Source of the DNA: Planctomycetota bacterium
GTDB lineage: Bacteria; Planctomycetota; Phycisphaerae; UBA1845; UTPLA1
Reading direction: 5' to 3'
Assembly (NCBI GenBank): GCA_016712275.1
Contig: JADJRI010000011.1
Location: forward strand, 1 to 64,000
DNA length: 64,000 nucleotides
Shown here: positions 52,037 through 61,077 of the stretch, piece by piece
How the letters are laid out: each line of letters opens with the position of its first letter
How positions within the stretch are numbered: the stretch's first letter is position 1
The notes under the pieces: generated by a model
Database searches by the model: none
Told to the model about the DNA's origin: nothing
The model's input: only the letters and a program-made list of their open reading frames with translations
Position numbers and translations under genes: made by a program

Positions 52037-54672
52037 ATGAGCCGATTCAGTTTTGACAACCAGACGCCCGCCGATCGATTGCTCCACGAAATCGAAACGT
52101 CGATTCCGGAGCTTCGGCCGATACAAATTCTCGCACACGGCGGCCAGAGTGTTCTGGTGCTGGCGGAGCAAAGTCCACCGAAAGGCTGGTCGCCCTCAAA
52201 ATCCTCGACAACGAGAACATCAATGGGCCACCTAGCCGGGCGGTTTGCGCGGGAAATTCGCTTCATCTCCAATCTCGATCATCCGAATATCATCAAGATT
52301 CATGACTCCGGGCGTCCTGAACGGACGCCCCTACCTCGTCATTGAGTACATGGATGGCTGGGCGGCTCGATGATTTTCTGGTCATTGAACCGATTTCGAC
52401 AAAACACCTCGCCGGCCTTTTCGGAAAGATTCTTCGGGCTGTCAACCACGCCCATCAAAAGGGAATCATTCATCGCGACTTGAAGCCCAGTAACATCATG
52501 ATTGACGACAACCATGAGCCCCACCTGCTGGACTTTGGGCTGGCCGCCGTCGTAAGCGATTCACAGTTGTTCGACGCGCAAGATCGACTATCGCTTCCGG
52601 GACAGATCGTCGGCACGCTTTGCTACTTGAGCCCCGAACAGGCCCGCGGCGACATTTCCCGGATCGACACGCGTTCCGACATCTATGCGCTGGGCGTTAT
52701 TTTATTTGAATCCCTGACCGGCGCGCTGCCGTACGATTCCGACTCCGACGGGCATGCCATTCACAATGCCATTGTGAATGGACGGTTTGTCGATCTTCAG
52801 GGTCGTGGCGCTTTGTCTCCGCTGTGCCACGTGCCTGTTGACTTGCGGGCGATCATCATTAAGGCCCTGCGCACGGATACCAACGAACGCTATCAATCAG
52901 CGGAAGCAATGGCGGACGACTTGGACCGCTTTTCGCGCGGCGAGGCCGTCAAGGCACTCAGCGATCAAAGCAGGGCATATGCCATTCGCAAGGCAATCAT
53001 CAGATTTCGATGGCCGTTGACCGCCGCGGCGATTCTGATGGTGTCCGGCGTATTGTCCGGCATCGTCGTCACGCAGCAGCGCAATGAAGCGCTCAAACAA
53101 CGCGATACGGCCCGTTTGGCGGCGCAGCTTTCGCACAATCTCATCAATCGAACCCTTGGGGAAATCAACAACGCCATCAAACCGCTGGCCGGCGGCGACG
53201 AAGCTCGTCGGGAGCTCCACCAGGCTCTAGGTCCGGACCTTCAGCAACTGCGCAAAATCGCATCCGAAGATGTGTCGCTGATGGACCTTGAAGTCGGCGT
53301 TCGGCTCAATTTGGGCGACTTGGAGGTCGTCGAAGGTCGTCACGATGAAGCAATACAGATTTACCAGACGGCCGTTCATGATCTTAATTCGGGGCGCGAC
53401 ATTTCTTCGCTCACCAATGAAGAGCACCTTCTGCTTATCCGCGCGTGGACCGCGCTGGGAGAGGTGAATTGCGAACCGGTTCGCAATTTCGAACAGGCCA
53501 TCAGACTTTGCGAACAAAAAAGCGCCAACGACCCCAAAGGCGAAGCATTCTTCGTCTCATTGCTGCGCGCCCGCATTTCGTATGACAGTTTCCTTGTGCA
53601 AAATCGAGATTATCAAAAAGCCAAAGCGATCAACGACGCCAGCGCGGAGATTCTGACACGCCATAACCCAATGGAACCGGATGAACCGGCCGTCCTACGC
53701 CTGATCGCGGAACATTATGAAAACAGGGCGGCAATCTACAAACAATATGGAGATTGGATCACGACTGAAAGCGCTCTGCAGAATTCGCTGCAACTCTATT
53801 CTAAACTCCTGTCGAGACGGCCGACCGATGCGGATGCTCGCCATTCGCAAACCATCGTCCAGTGCGGACTATTTGACAATGTAAAACAACAGGGAAGGCT
53901 GCGTGAGGCTAAAGCGATAATTCTGTCCGCCATCGAAAACGGGCAATACCTCGTCTTGGCCAATCCATCCAATGTTCAATGGAGATTTCATCTTGCACGG
54001 GCTTACGCCAGACTCGGCCTGCTTCAAACTGAAATGAAGTCCTATGAGGAATCGCTCGACGCCTGCCAAAAGGCGTTTGAGCTAATTGATTCTTACCAGC
54101 CCGGCGATGCATCCTCGTTTGACTGGCAGTTCCTGAAGGCCGCCTGCTATCGACACCGTGGTGTCGCAAAATACAAACTGAAGGATCCCTTCGCCGCCGC
54201 CGCGGATTTTCAAATCGCGATCGAATTGTTTGAGTCCTTGATGAAGCATGAATCGAATGATGCTCTCCGACAGGAATTGGCCAATACGCTCGACTGGGCC
54301 GGTCAGTGCGCCCACGGCATCGGGTGTCCTGACGAATCCCATTACTATCTCTCGCTAGCCCTTGCGATGCGAACCGACCTCTTGCGGGAAAATCGGGACC
54401 TCGTGGAGTGCCATCTTGATGTCATATTGTCAAGGACGCATATGGCTACCTGGCACCTCTTTAGAAGAACAGCTGAGGATGATCTGGAGGCCTCCGTGAT
54501 ATATGACGAAATCGAGTCGCAATTGGAATCACTTTACGCAGCCGGTAAATTGCAAATTCGCCGAAGCATTTACTTCCAGCACTTTGCCGGCATCAAGATA
54601 AACCGCGACTTGATCGACCGCAGGTCGCAGAAACGAGTGCCTTCATTATCAATGGTGGCCGACAATCGTTAG
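52037..54672 (+). CDS. Ser/Thr protein kinase with C-terminal TPR region (several frame changes)
   Basis: About 878 residues after correction. Kinase motifs: glycine-poor loop H-G-G-Q-S-V, V-A-L-K-I-L-D in a shifted frame, H-R-D-L-K-P-S-N and D-F-G-L-A (catalytic and metal loops intact), then a membrane helix (L-T-A-A-A-I-L-M-V-S-G-V-L-S-G-I) and TPR-like repeats to the end. The first 330 bases hold at least four indels at AAA 52170-52172, GGG 52225-52227, GGG 52310-52312 and GGG 52360-52362. All are homopolymer changes, so error is likelier than a pseudogene. Planctomycete kinases of this form sit beside ECF sigma genes. Confidence 0.78.
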
Positions 54673-54936
54673 GTTTTCTCATTTTCTTCATCTTCATGGT
54701 CGCCGGCAATTAATCGTGCCAGGCAATACTCAACGACGTTTAGAATCGTATTGCGGCTCGCACTTCCCAGCCAAAGTTGAATCGGTTCCGGCAATTCGAT
54801 CGCCATAGGACTTGCTCCCTGGTATTTCCTTCATCAGCCGGTCAAGCATCGCACACGATTCAGCCAAGTGCTTCAATTGCGGGATTACTCCCGACACAGA
54901 ATCGCTCTTTGGTTCAGTTGGGTTGTTCCTAGTCAT
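54669..54936 (-). CDS. Small hypothetical protein (one frame change)
   Basis: About 88 residues, M-T-R-N-N-P-T-E-P then a helical stretch (H-L-A-E-S-C-A-M-L-D-R-L-M-K-E-I) and, after a shift near 54796-54802, I-E-L-P-E-P-I-Q-L-W-L-G-S-A-S-R-N. It ends D-E-E-N-E-K-T. Its stop overlaps the convergent kinase stop. Codon pattern and fit of the two frames support it, but no family is recognised and the start is weak. Confidence 0.4.
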
Positions 54937-55040
54937 TTGTCGTTCCAAGAAAGTTGCACTGACCATTCATCAGTGCCCTCTGATTGACACAGCTTTGTCT
55001 CGCTTAAGGGCAAAGACGGTGCGAAGCTTGCTCGACCCAA

Positions 55041-55622
55041 TTACACCACAAGCAATTCTGCCTGCGATATTGTGCTTTCCTCCTCATCAATCCAAATAGG
55101 ATCATCCTCTCCCTCGGCCACAGGCTCGAATTCGTCGGCAAACTTGAGCACGTAGTTCATCTCCTTGACCATGACGCTGCCCGACACTTCGGCCGCTGTT
55201 GAATTGGCCTCCAGCGAATATTCCAATGACGGTGTCGTCGCAGCGCCGGCCTCCGGGGCCGCCCCGGTCAGCAGCGGCAATGCCTGAAACTCCGAGAGTT
55301 CTGGCGTGCCAGGGTTTTCGTGTCTGATCCAGAAGAGGCCGTCGGCCGTATTCAATGTGGATGATTGATCACTCCAGCGACCGATCTCCGAGTTGCCCGA
55401 GTCAAACTGCATGATATCGATCGTACTGACGCTCCAGCCCACTGTATTTCCATTCTGCGCAACTGGAACCAGGTTTATTAGCAATTGAAAGTGCGCGCCG
55501 GTAGCCGGATCGGCGGGAAGCACACAATGCAGTTCAAACTTGTCGGGAGGTGGCGATGCATTTGCCAGAGAGACCATGAAAAAGGTCGCGAAACAAGCGG
55601 CAAGTCCGGTCCGCAGAGTCAT
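55041..55622 (-). CDS. Exported protein of unknown function
   Basis: A 193-residue protein with a signal peptide (A-A-C-F-A-T-F-F-M-V-S-L-A-N-A-S). The mature part is acidic and beta-rich (F-E-L-H-C-V-L-P-A-D-P-A-T-G, W-S-V-S-T-I-D-I-M-Q-F-D) with an acidic tail. GAGG lies near the ATG. An element shared with the next regulator gene lies about 160 bases upstream. No family is recognised. Confidence 0.55.
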   Translation of the reverse strand: MTLRTGLAACFATFFMVSLANASPPPDKFELHCVLPADPATGAHFQLLINLVPVAQNGNTVGWSVSTIDIMQFDSGNSEIGRWSDQSSTLNTADGLFWIRHENPGTPELSEFQALPLLTGAAPEAGAATTPSLEYSLEANSTAAEVSGSVMVKEMNYVLKFADEFEPVAEGEDDPIWIDEEESTISQAELLVV

Positions 55623-55777
55623 GATGATTTCACCTCAATATGCGGGCGCACCGGTACCGGGCAGCGAGCGAAAGGCCCGTCGCTGGGTGTCAGATGATTG
55701 GCGCTCGTGTCGGTTTGGTGCGGTCCGTGAAACTGTGGCCATCGCCTGCCGCGATCGCGCGGCCTGATATGCAATTG

Positions 55778-55846
55778 CCTATTACTAAAAAGAGAAAAAT
55801 GGCCCGCGCGCTCATTAATTCTCAAAAAAGAATAATAAATTCTGAA
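55778..55846 (-). promoter_or_regulatory. Shared upstream element, copy 1
   Basis: In the minus direction it contains TGAGCGCGCGGGCC, seven bases later TCTTTTTAGTA and an A-rich stretch around it, lying about 156-224 bases upstream of the exported protein gene. It aligns with copy 2 at 56464-56532. Extensive A/T runs flank both. A shared regulator binding site or UP-type element is likely. Confidence 0.5.
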
Positions 55847-55874
55847 AGTTGAATGCGAGGCGGGCTTGTGACAG

Positions 55875-56360
55875 TTATGCGGAGCGCATACCCGCGCGCT
55901 TCGCGGCTTCATTGCGCAGCGAATCGACTTCGCGCTCGAGGAGATTCATGTCGGACTTGAAGCTCTGTTCGATGGACGTGGCAAGCTTGCGCAGCGCCGA
56001 TCGCAGACGACGGGCCAGGAACGAACCAGTCGTCGAATGAAAGTTCCCATTCGCAAAGAAAACGATCGCCGCCATTTCTTCAGTCGTGAGAATTGAGAAA
56101 ATGGCCGGAGTGATGAACTGCAGTCGGTGACGGCCCGATTCGTGCTGGTATTGAATATCCAGTTTGGCGGCCCTCAGCCGCTTCATGTATCGAAACATGG
56201 TTCGCTTGCTGATTTTCAATTCGTCGCCGATCTCTTCGTACGTAACGCCATCGAGGCGATGAAAGAAAAGGGATAGAAATCTCAATAGACGATCCGCGGT
56301 CGGACCCACATGCCGGCCGGACCGCTTGGCGCGCAAACTATTCATTTTTGAAAAATCCAT
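55875..56360 (-). CDS. Helix-turn-helix transcription regulator (HTH_11-like)
   Basis: A 161-residue protein. An HTH-type domain in the first half (L-L-R-F-L-S-L-F-F-H-R-L-D, Y-E-E-I-G-D-E-L-K-I-S-K-R-T-M-F-R-Y-M-K-R-L) resembles the DeoR/HTH_11 wing fold. The C-terminal half is helical (L-R-S-A-L-R-K-L-A) and carries no effector domain such as WYL. The start is ATG 56360 or 56345. The gene diverges from another small HTH gene, and has an upstream element in common with the exported protein gene downstream. Confidence 0.65.
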   Translation of the reverse strand: MDFSKMNSLRAKRSGRHVGPTADRLLRFLSLFFHRLDGVTYEEIGDELKISKRTMFRYMKRLRAAKLDIQYQHESGRHRLQFITPAIFSILTTEEMAAIVFFANGNFHSTTGSFLARRLRSALRKLATSIEQSFKSDMNLLEREVDSLRNEAAKRAGMRSA

Positions 56361-56463
56361 GCTCTGTCAACCTTCTTCCGCATGCACCCAAGATGGTGCA
56401 TTGCAACTTTCCCGCCGGAATCAATTGGGTGTGCGCAACCCATTCTTCCAAAGGCGCGAATTT

Positions 56464-56532
56464 CCCTATGTACTAAAAAGATGGTTTCAGGCCGCGCGCT
56501 CAAAAAAAATCAAAAAATTCTCAAAATTCTTT
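56464..56532 (-). promoter_or_regulatory. Shared upstream element, copy 2
   Basis: In the minus direction TGAGCGCGCGGCC, a short gap, TCTTTTTAGTA then C-ATAGG, with T-rich runs. It is the counterpart of 55778-55846, here about 104-172 bases upstream of the HTH gene that ends at 55875. Confidence 0.5.
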
Positions 56533-56632
56533 TTCGGGCAGGGTGCGGGGCTCGATCCCGTTCGATGCACTCTCAAATTGTCGTAGATGAAAAACGTTGT
56601 TTTTGGCGTCCAATTGACGTTTTCCCCGTTGA

Positions 56633-56657
56633 GAGTGCCACCCTTGATGTGGCACTC
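56633..56657. promoter_or_regulatory. Inverted repeat upstream of the second HTH gene
   Basis: GAGTGCCAC-CCTTGAT-GTGGCACTC, perfect 9-bp arms, 61 bases before the start of the HTH gene at 56718. It may be an operator for autoregulation or a hairpin in the leader. The rest of 56361-56717 contains shared element copy 2 and no gene. Confidence 0.5.
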
Positions 56658-56717
56658 CCAAAGGAATATGCTGTCCCCATGAATCTCGGGTAAACCTTGT
56701 TATGGAGGAGCGATGTA

Positions 56718-57005
56718 ATGGCGAATGCACTTTCGATCGACGGCGACCAACTGGCCCGCCTGTCAAAGCTTTGTAAGGTCATTCAAAGTGCCGACCGGCC
56801 TACGGCCGAATACCTGACGACCAAGCTGAAGGCATCGCGAAGGACCATTTTTCGCGATCTGACCACGCTTGCGGAATTCGGAATCAAAGTCGATTCCACT
56901 TCCAAGGGATATAAAACCAAGCTCAGCCCCAAGGCCTGCCAAAAGCAAATCGGTGACAAATGTCGTCGAGACTTGGCGGACTTGTTGCGAAAATCGCTGA
57001 AATAA
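56718..57005 (+). CDS. Small HTH_11-type regulator
   Basis: A 95-residue protein: L-S-K-L-C-K-V-I-Q-S-A-D-R-P-T-A-E-Y-L, then A-S-R-R-T-I-F-R-D-L-T-T-L-A-E-F-G-I-K, the HTH_11/DeoR-like wing with no effector domain. GGAGG lies nine bases before the ATG; an ATGTAA mini-frame overlaps its ribosome binding region. The DNA-binding part resembles the divergent regulator at 55875-56360, so the two may form a pair. Regulated genes unknown. Confidence 0.7.
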   Translation: MANALSIDGDQLARLSKLCKVIQSADRPTAEYLTTKLKASRRTIFRDLTTLAEFGIKVDSTSKGYKTKLSPKACQKQIGDKCRRDLADLLRKSLK

Positions 57006-57240
57006 GTCACCGCACTTGGGAGCAGCGCCGGCAACATCGGGGGATCCAACCGGATGTAATCCGCCCTCCGCATTCATCGATGCTCCATGCCCGCCAACTC
57101 CGTCCCGCTTTGGATTCAATGCGCAAGTCGCATCTGCGCCTCATGACGCCGTCATGGCCTTATGACACGTCGGCGGATGACGCGTGCTCCCCATGCACGG
57201 TTTGATACACCCGCGTCCCTTCGTTACGCTTTCGCACTCG

Positions 57241-57892
57241 ATGCAAGGTAAACAGATCATCTTGGGCTTGGCGCTTGTTCTCACTTCCGTCGTGGGTTGC
57301 CGAACCGGCGCCGATGCGGTCGAACGGGATAAGCATGAGTTGCTGAAGGACAGCGCTGTGCCCGATGTCGAATGGACGAGGTTGCAACAAGCGGATTGGG
57401 ACACTCAAACGGGCGGCAGGCTCGGACTTTGGGTGTCCGTGGCCAGACAGCAACTCGTCGGAATCGAGAACGGCCGCATCGCTTTTGTATACACTTGCTC
57501 GACCGCCGAAAAAGGTGTCGGCAGCAGGGAGAATTCTTATCAGACGCCGCTGGGGTGGCACTTCATTGATGAGCGCATCGGCGACGGCCTGCCAAAAGGG
57601 GCGGTTCTCGTAAGTCGAAAGCCGACCGGGGGAATTCTGGAAACCGGGCGACGAAACAACGAAGGATCTGGTTCTTTCCCGCATCTTGTGGCTTCGTGGG
57701 CTGGAGGAAGGCAAAAATCGCGGGCCGGGCATTGATTCACACGACAGGTTCATTTACATCCACGGCACGCCGGCGGAGCAGCGCCTCGGTCGGCCGGCGT
57801 CGATGGGCTGCATTCGACTTTCGAACGATGATGTGATTTCGTTGTACGAATTTGCGAAAACCGGTACGCGCGTACTCATTACCGAATGGTAA
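57241..57892 (+). CDS. L,D-transpeptidase (YkuD) lipoprotein (one frame change)
   Basis: About 216 residues. A lipobox leader (L-A-L-V-L-T-S-V-V-G-C) is followed by the YkuD domain: S-V-A-R-Q-Q-L-V-G-I-E-N-G and the catalytic H-G-T-P-A-E-Q and S-M-G-C-I-R-L motifs with the Cys nucleophile. The frame shifts at about 57661-57665; the joined protein reads K-D-L-V-L-S-R-I-L-W-L. It forms 3-3 cross-links or anchors proteins in peptidoglycan. Planctomycetes have peptidoglycan; this enzyme fits. The start at 57241 has no strong ribosome binding site. Confidence 0.82.
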
Positions 57893-57910
57893 CACCCGCA
57901 AGTCACTTCG

Positions 57911-58129
57911 ATGGCCAGAGCCGATCGCGGTTTTCTCAGACTGTGGTTTGAACAGGTCGGTTGGCTGCGAATCGGGTTGTCTGTGCTATCCGGTAGCCAT
58001 GCTCTCGTTTTGTACGATCAATTGCATGGTGACAATTACCTGGCCGTCAAATTGAAAGCCTTCATGCGATTCGGCTTGATTGTTCTCTCGACTGTCGAAT
58101 GGCTTGTACGTCGTGAAATGGAAATGTAG
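57911..58129 (+). CDS. Small membrane-associated protein, unknown
   Basis: A 72-residue protein with a weakly hydrophobic stretch (W-L-R-I-G-L-S-V-L-S-G-S-H-A-L) and another near the end (F-M-R-F-G-L-I-V-L-S-T-V-E-W-L). No family is recognised and no ribosome binding site is seen. It is kept because the frame is open between two real genes. Confidence 0.35.
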   Translation: MARADRGFLRLWFEQVGWLRIGLSVLSGSHALVLYDQLHGDNYLAVKLKAFMRFGLIVLSTVEWLVRREMEM

Positions 58130-58168
58130 TTTTCCGCCAAGTCAACATGCCATACGGAGAATGTCATC

Positions 58169-58549
58169 CTGGGCAATAGCAAGCAGCCGACATACGGCAA
58201 CGGAAAAATCTGCTACATCGAAATCCCCGCCACCGACATCGACCGGTCGGTTGCCTTCTACAAAGAGGCGTTCGGCTGGCAAATCCGTCGTCGTGGCGAC
58301 GGGCAGCTCGCATTTGACGATGCCGTCAACGAAGTCAGCGGAAGCTGGGTAACGGGACGCCCGCCGCAGTCCGAGCCGGGCTTGCTGATTTACATCATGG
58401 TCGAGGATATTCATGCGGCGGTCAAAGCCGTTATCGCCAACGGTGGGTCAATCGTTCAAGAAATCGGCGTTGATGCGCCGGAGATCACGGCACGATTCAC
58501 CGATCCGGCCGGCAATGTGCTTGGGTTGTATCAACGGCCGAAAATGTAA
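58169..58549 (+). CDS. VOC (glyoxalase/bleomycin-resistance fold) protein
   Basis: About 126 residues. It reads Y-G-N-G-K-I-C-Y-I-E-I-P-A-T-D-I, then S-V-A-F-Y-K-E-A-F-G-W and D-P-A-G-N-V-L-G-L-Y-Q at the end, the two beta-alpha-beta-beta-beta units of the VOC family. Metal residues at the family positions (E in I-E-I) fit. Related sequences begin M-G-N, so the start is placed at a CTG codon (58169), preceded by GGAG nine bases upstream; an ATG at 58161 is out of frame, and a small indel near the start is possible. Confidence 0.75.
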   Translation: MGNSKQPTYGNGKICYIEIPATDIDRSVAFYKEAFGWQIRRRGDGQLAFDDAVNEVSGSWVTGRPPQSEPGLLIYIMVEDIHAAVKAVIANGGSIVQEIGVDAPEITARFTDPAGNVLGLYQRPKM

Positions 58550-58647
58550 TATCGCCGGTCGCTTGTGAAAAGTTCCATGGCAGAATATGAACACCCAATG
58601 AAATAGGCGAGAGACCTCTCACAGCGCAAACGCAAACAGGTGTGACG

Positions 58648-59103
58648 ATGAACAATGAAGGCGCGAATAGGATGGTTCGGCCGGCGGTGGATGTGTCTTT
58701 GCTCATTCTGCGCATGGTGGTTGGTGTCATATTCGCGGCACATGGCGCGCAGAAAATGTTGGGTGCATTCGGCGGAGCTGGTTTGGCCGAAACCGTCAAG
58801 AAAATGGGCGCGATGGGCTATCCTGTTTCGGTCGGTGAGTTCTTTGGCGGCATGGGGCTAATCGTCGGATTCCTTACGCGGTTCTCGGCCGCCTCACTCA
58901 TCGTCATCATGATCGGGGCGATTGGCATGGTTCACGGCAAGAACGGGTTCTTCCAACAGGCCGGCGGCTTCGAGTACAACCTCGCCCTCATCGGTCTGCT
59001 CGCGCCGATCTTGATCGCCGGCCCCGGCCAATTCGCCATTGGCCGATTCCTGCCGTTGCCGAAATCGAAACAGACAGGCCAAGTGATTGGTCCGTTGGAA
59101 TAG
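58648..59103 (+). CDS. DoxX family membrane protein
   Basis: A 151-residue protein with four helices. The family opening L-L-I-L-R-M-V-V-G-V-I-F-A-A-H-G-A-Q-K-M is clear, with H-G-x-Q-K; G-G-M-G-L-I-V-G-F-L-T-R-F follows. DoxX proteins act in membrane-bound electron transfer or redox (thiosulfate:quinone oxidoreductase subunit in Acidianus) but most bacterial relatives are untested. An upstream in-frame GTG at 58642 is possible. Confidence 0.85.
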   Translation: MNNEGANRMVRPAVDVSLLILRMVVGVIFAAHGAQKMLGAFGGAGLAETVKKMGAMGYPVSVGEFFGGMGLIVGFLTRFSAASLIVIMIGAIGMVHGKNGFFQQAGGFEYNLALIGLLAPILIAGPGQFAIGRFLPLPKSKQTGQVIGPLE

Positions 59104-59207
59104 TCATTCGGTCACTTTATCTGTAGAATGACCCATCTCGATTCAACGTGCTTCGGCATTGGCTCAATCGTAAATCAATGACATTGTTATTATTGGAGAA
59201 ACTCAAG

Positions 59208-59570
59208 ATGGCTCGATATGTAGATGGATTCCTGCTGCCGGTCCCGAAAAAGAACCTCAAAGCCTACGAAGCGATCGCGAAGAAGGCCTCCAAGATTTGG
59301 AAAGAATACGGCGCCTTGTCCTATTGCGAGAGTGTCGGCGACGACTTGGACATCAAGGGAATGGTGCCGTTTCCCAAGACAATCAAGACGAAGCCGGGTG
59401 AGACCGTTGTTTTTTCGTGGATCGTTTACAAATCAAAGGCCCACCGCGACAAGGTCAACAAGCAAATCATGAAGGATCCCCGCATCGCCGCAATGTGCGA
59501 TCCGAAGAACATGCCCTTCGATTGCAAGCGAATGGCGTATGGCGGGTTCAAGACGCTCGTTGAGTTTTGA
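59208..59570 (+). CDS. DUF1428 family protein
   Basis: A 120-residue cytoplasmic protein. M-A-R-Y-V-D-G-F-L-L-P-V-P-K-K-N-L-K-A-Y and G-A-L-S-Y-C-E-S-V-G-D-D, F-S-W-I-V-Y-K-S-K-A-H-R-D, M-A-Y-G-G-F-K are typical of DUF1428 (ferredoxin-like fold). GGAG lies nine bases before the ATG at 59208. The function of the family is not known. Confidence 0.9.
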   Translation: MARYVDGFLLPVPKKNLKAYEAIAKKASKIWKEYGALSYCESVGDDLDIKGMVPFPKTIKTKPGETVVFSWIVYKSKAHRDKVNKQIMKDPRIAAMCDPKNMPFDCKRMAYGGFKTLVEF

Positions 59571-59608
59571 CGCATCGCGAACAGAGTCGCCCTGCGATTC
59601 AATTTCGA

Positions 59609-60719
59609 TCAGCCCTTGGGCGCTGGGCCGGTGGCCTGATGTCTCTGGTTCAGCGTCGCCAGATTCTCAAGTCGAACCTTAAATTCGTGAAACATCGAAT
59701 CGATGGGACCGTTGAGTTCGCTCAATCGGGCTTCGCTGGGACTTGTCGGCCAAGCCCGCGGCATTGTCGAATTGCTTTTCGCGACCCAAGCGATATTGGC
59801 TCGCCCGCGCGTGAAGGCTGTCGAGAATGCGACGTCCGGCGGCATGCTGCTGCTCAGTGAATTGATAATACTTCGACACGCTTAAGAAGTATGCATCCCA
59901 CCGATCGAGCGACGGCGCAGGCGCCAGGACGACCATGTCGGCCGGCCGGCCTGAATCCCGAGCGGCATGCAGCGACGCCGCCGCGACTGGTTTTTCGGCC
60001 TTGGCATGCACATCCGTGACAGTCGGCGAAGTTGTTGACTCGACGGATTGAGCATTCACCTGCCCGCCTGATGAGTTCATCGAGTTGTCCGAGTTAGTCG
60101 CAGATTCAAGATCGGTCGATTCGACAGCGGCGAGCATGTGCGGCGGCGCCAGTTCAGACGCCGAAGCAGACGTTCCGATGACAAAATTGTTGGCCAGCAC
60201 CTTGCCGGTGGCCGCCGGTCGGTTGGTTGACGATATATTCGCCTTGGGTGATGGTCGCGGTGCTTGTGGAAAGCTGATGGACCGCATTGAATAGGATCGG
60301 CGCATCAGAGAAAGCGCTCGTCGGTTCATCCCCGCGTCGGCGCCACGCGGCGGCATGTCAGTCGGCTCTACAATGCCGCGCATTGAATATGTGGTTGTGC
60401 GCAATTCCGAATCAACATGGGGAGCAACGTTTCTAACTTCCTCAATGATGACGTTGGCATCCTCCGAAATCGCCTCATTGATGGCGTCGTTGGATTCCGG
60501 ATCGAGTTTGATGCGTGCGATAGCGGGTTGACCCTTGACCGGCGTCGGAGCGAAACCAGGGTCCGCTTTGGTTGGTTGCGGCGGAATGTACTTCGAAGAA
60601 CCGGCGCTCGCGTTCTTAGCGCCATGCTCGCCCGAGGATTCCTGGGCTATCGTTACGCCACTTGAAACAGAAAGACCGAAAACACACGCGCCGATCAGCG
60701 CGCGATAACAGAAACCCAT
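59609..60719 (-). CDS. Exported low-complexity protein with C-terminal helix (one frame change)
   Basis: About 370 residues. A signal peptide (A-L-I-G-A-C-V-F-G-L-S-V-S-S-G) is followed by a long S/T/A/P-rich region with R-S-Y-S-M-R-S-I-S-F, and a C-terminal helical part (Y-F-L-S-V-S-K-Y-Y-Q-F-T-E-Q-Q-H-A-A-G-R). One C appears extra at GGG 59738-59740 (plus strand); the corrected end runs L-N-G-P-I-D-S-M-F-H-E-F-K-V-R-L. The ATG at 60719 has GGAGG five bases upstream. No family is recognised; the C-terminus resembles periplasmic metal-sensor repressor proteins only faintly. Confidence 0.55.
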
Positions 60720-61077
60720 GACCGCCTCCAGACTGCTTGAAATCAGACAATTTGCACCCACCCGCAGTGCCTCCGAGAGGAGTCGCGGGTGAAGCGCGTA
60801 TTGGATGGACCTAGTCTCATCTAATTGTTGACTGTTGAGATTCGGATTTCAAGAGCGAAACGGCCCATAAAAATCACCATGGCGATGCTGAGACAGGAAA
60901 AAGAACGCCTCGTTCACTCGATTCGTACTCATTGAGTCAATTGCGTCATTTGAGCTAATAGCGAATGAGCTCGGTTTTCTTTTTCCGCGATTCGATCATA
61001 ATTGGGACGCGTTTTGAACCGAATCTAACATCGCGAAGGTGATTTGTTTCTCTTTGCCCAACCAGCATAAGTAATTG
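60720..61077. other. Intergenic region without recognised gene
   Basis: The spacer between the divergent exported protein gene and the phosphatase-superfamily gene. A hairpin CACCCGC/GCGGGTG lies at 60757-60789, and the region is AT-rich, fitting promoters for both genes; no gene or RNA is recognised. Confidence 0.5.

Noticed and set aside
52037..52370. Kinase as a decayed pseudogene
   Set aside because: All four indels are in short homopolymers, and the catalytic motifs H-R-D-L-K-P-S-N and D-F-G are intact, so sequence error is more likely.
56711..56716. ATGTAA as a start for the second HTH gene
   Set aside because: It stops after one codon; the ATG at 56718 has a ribosome binding site nine bases upstream.
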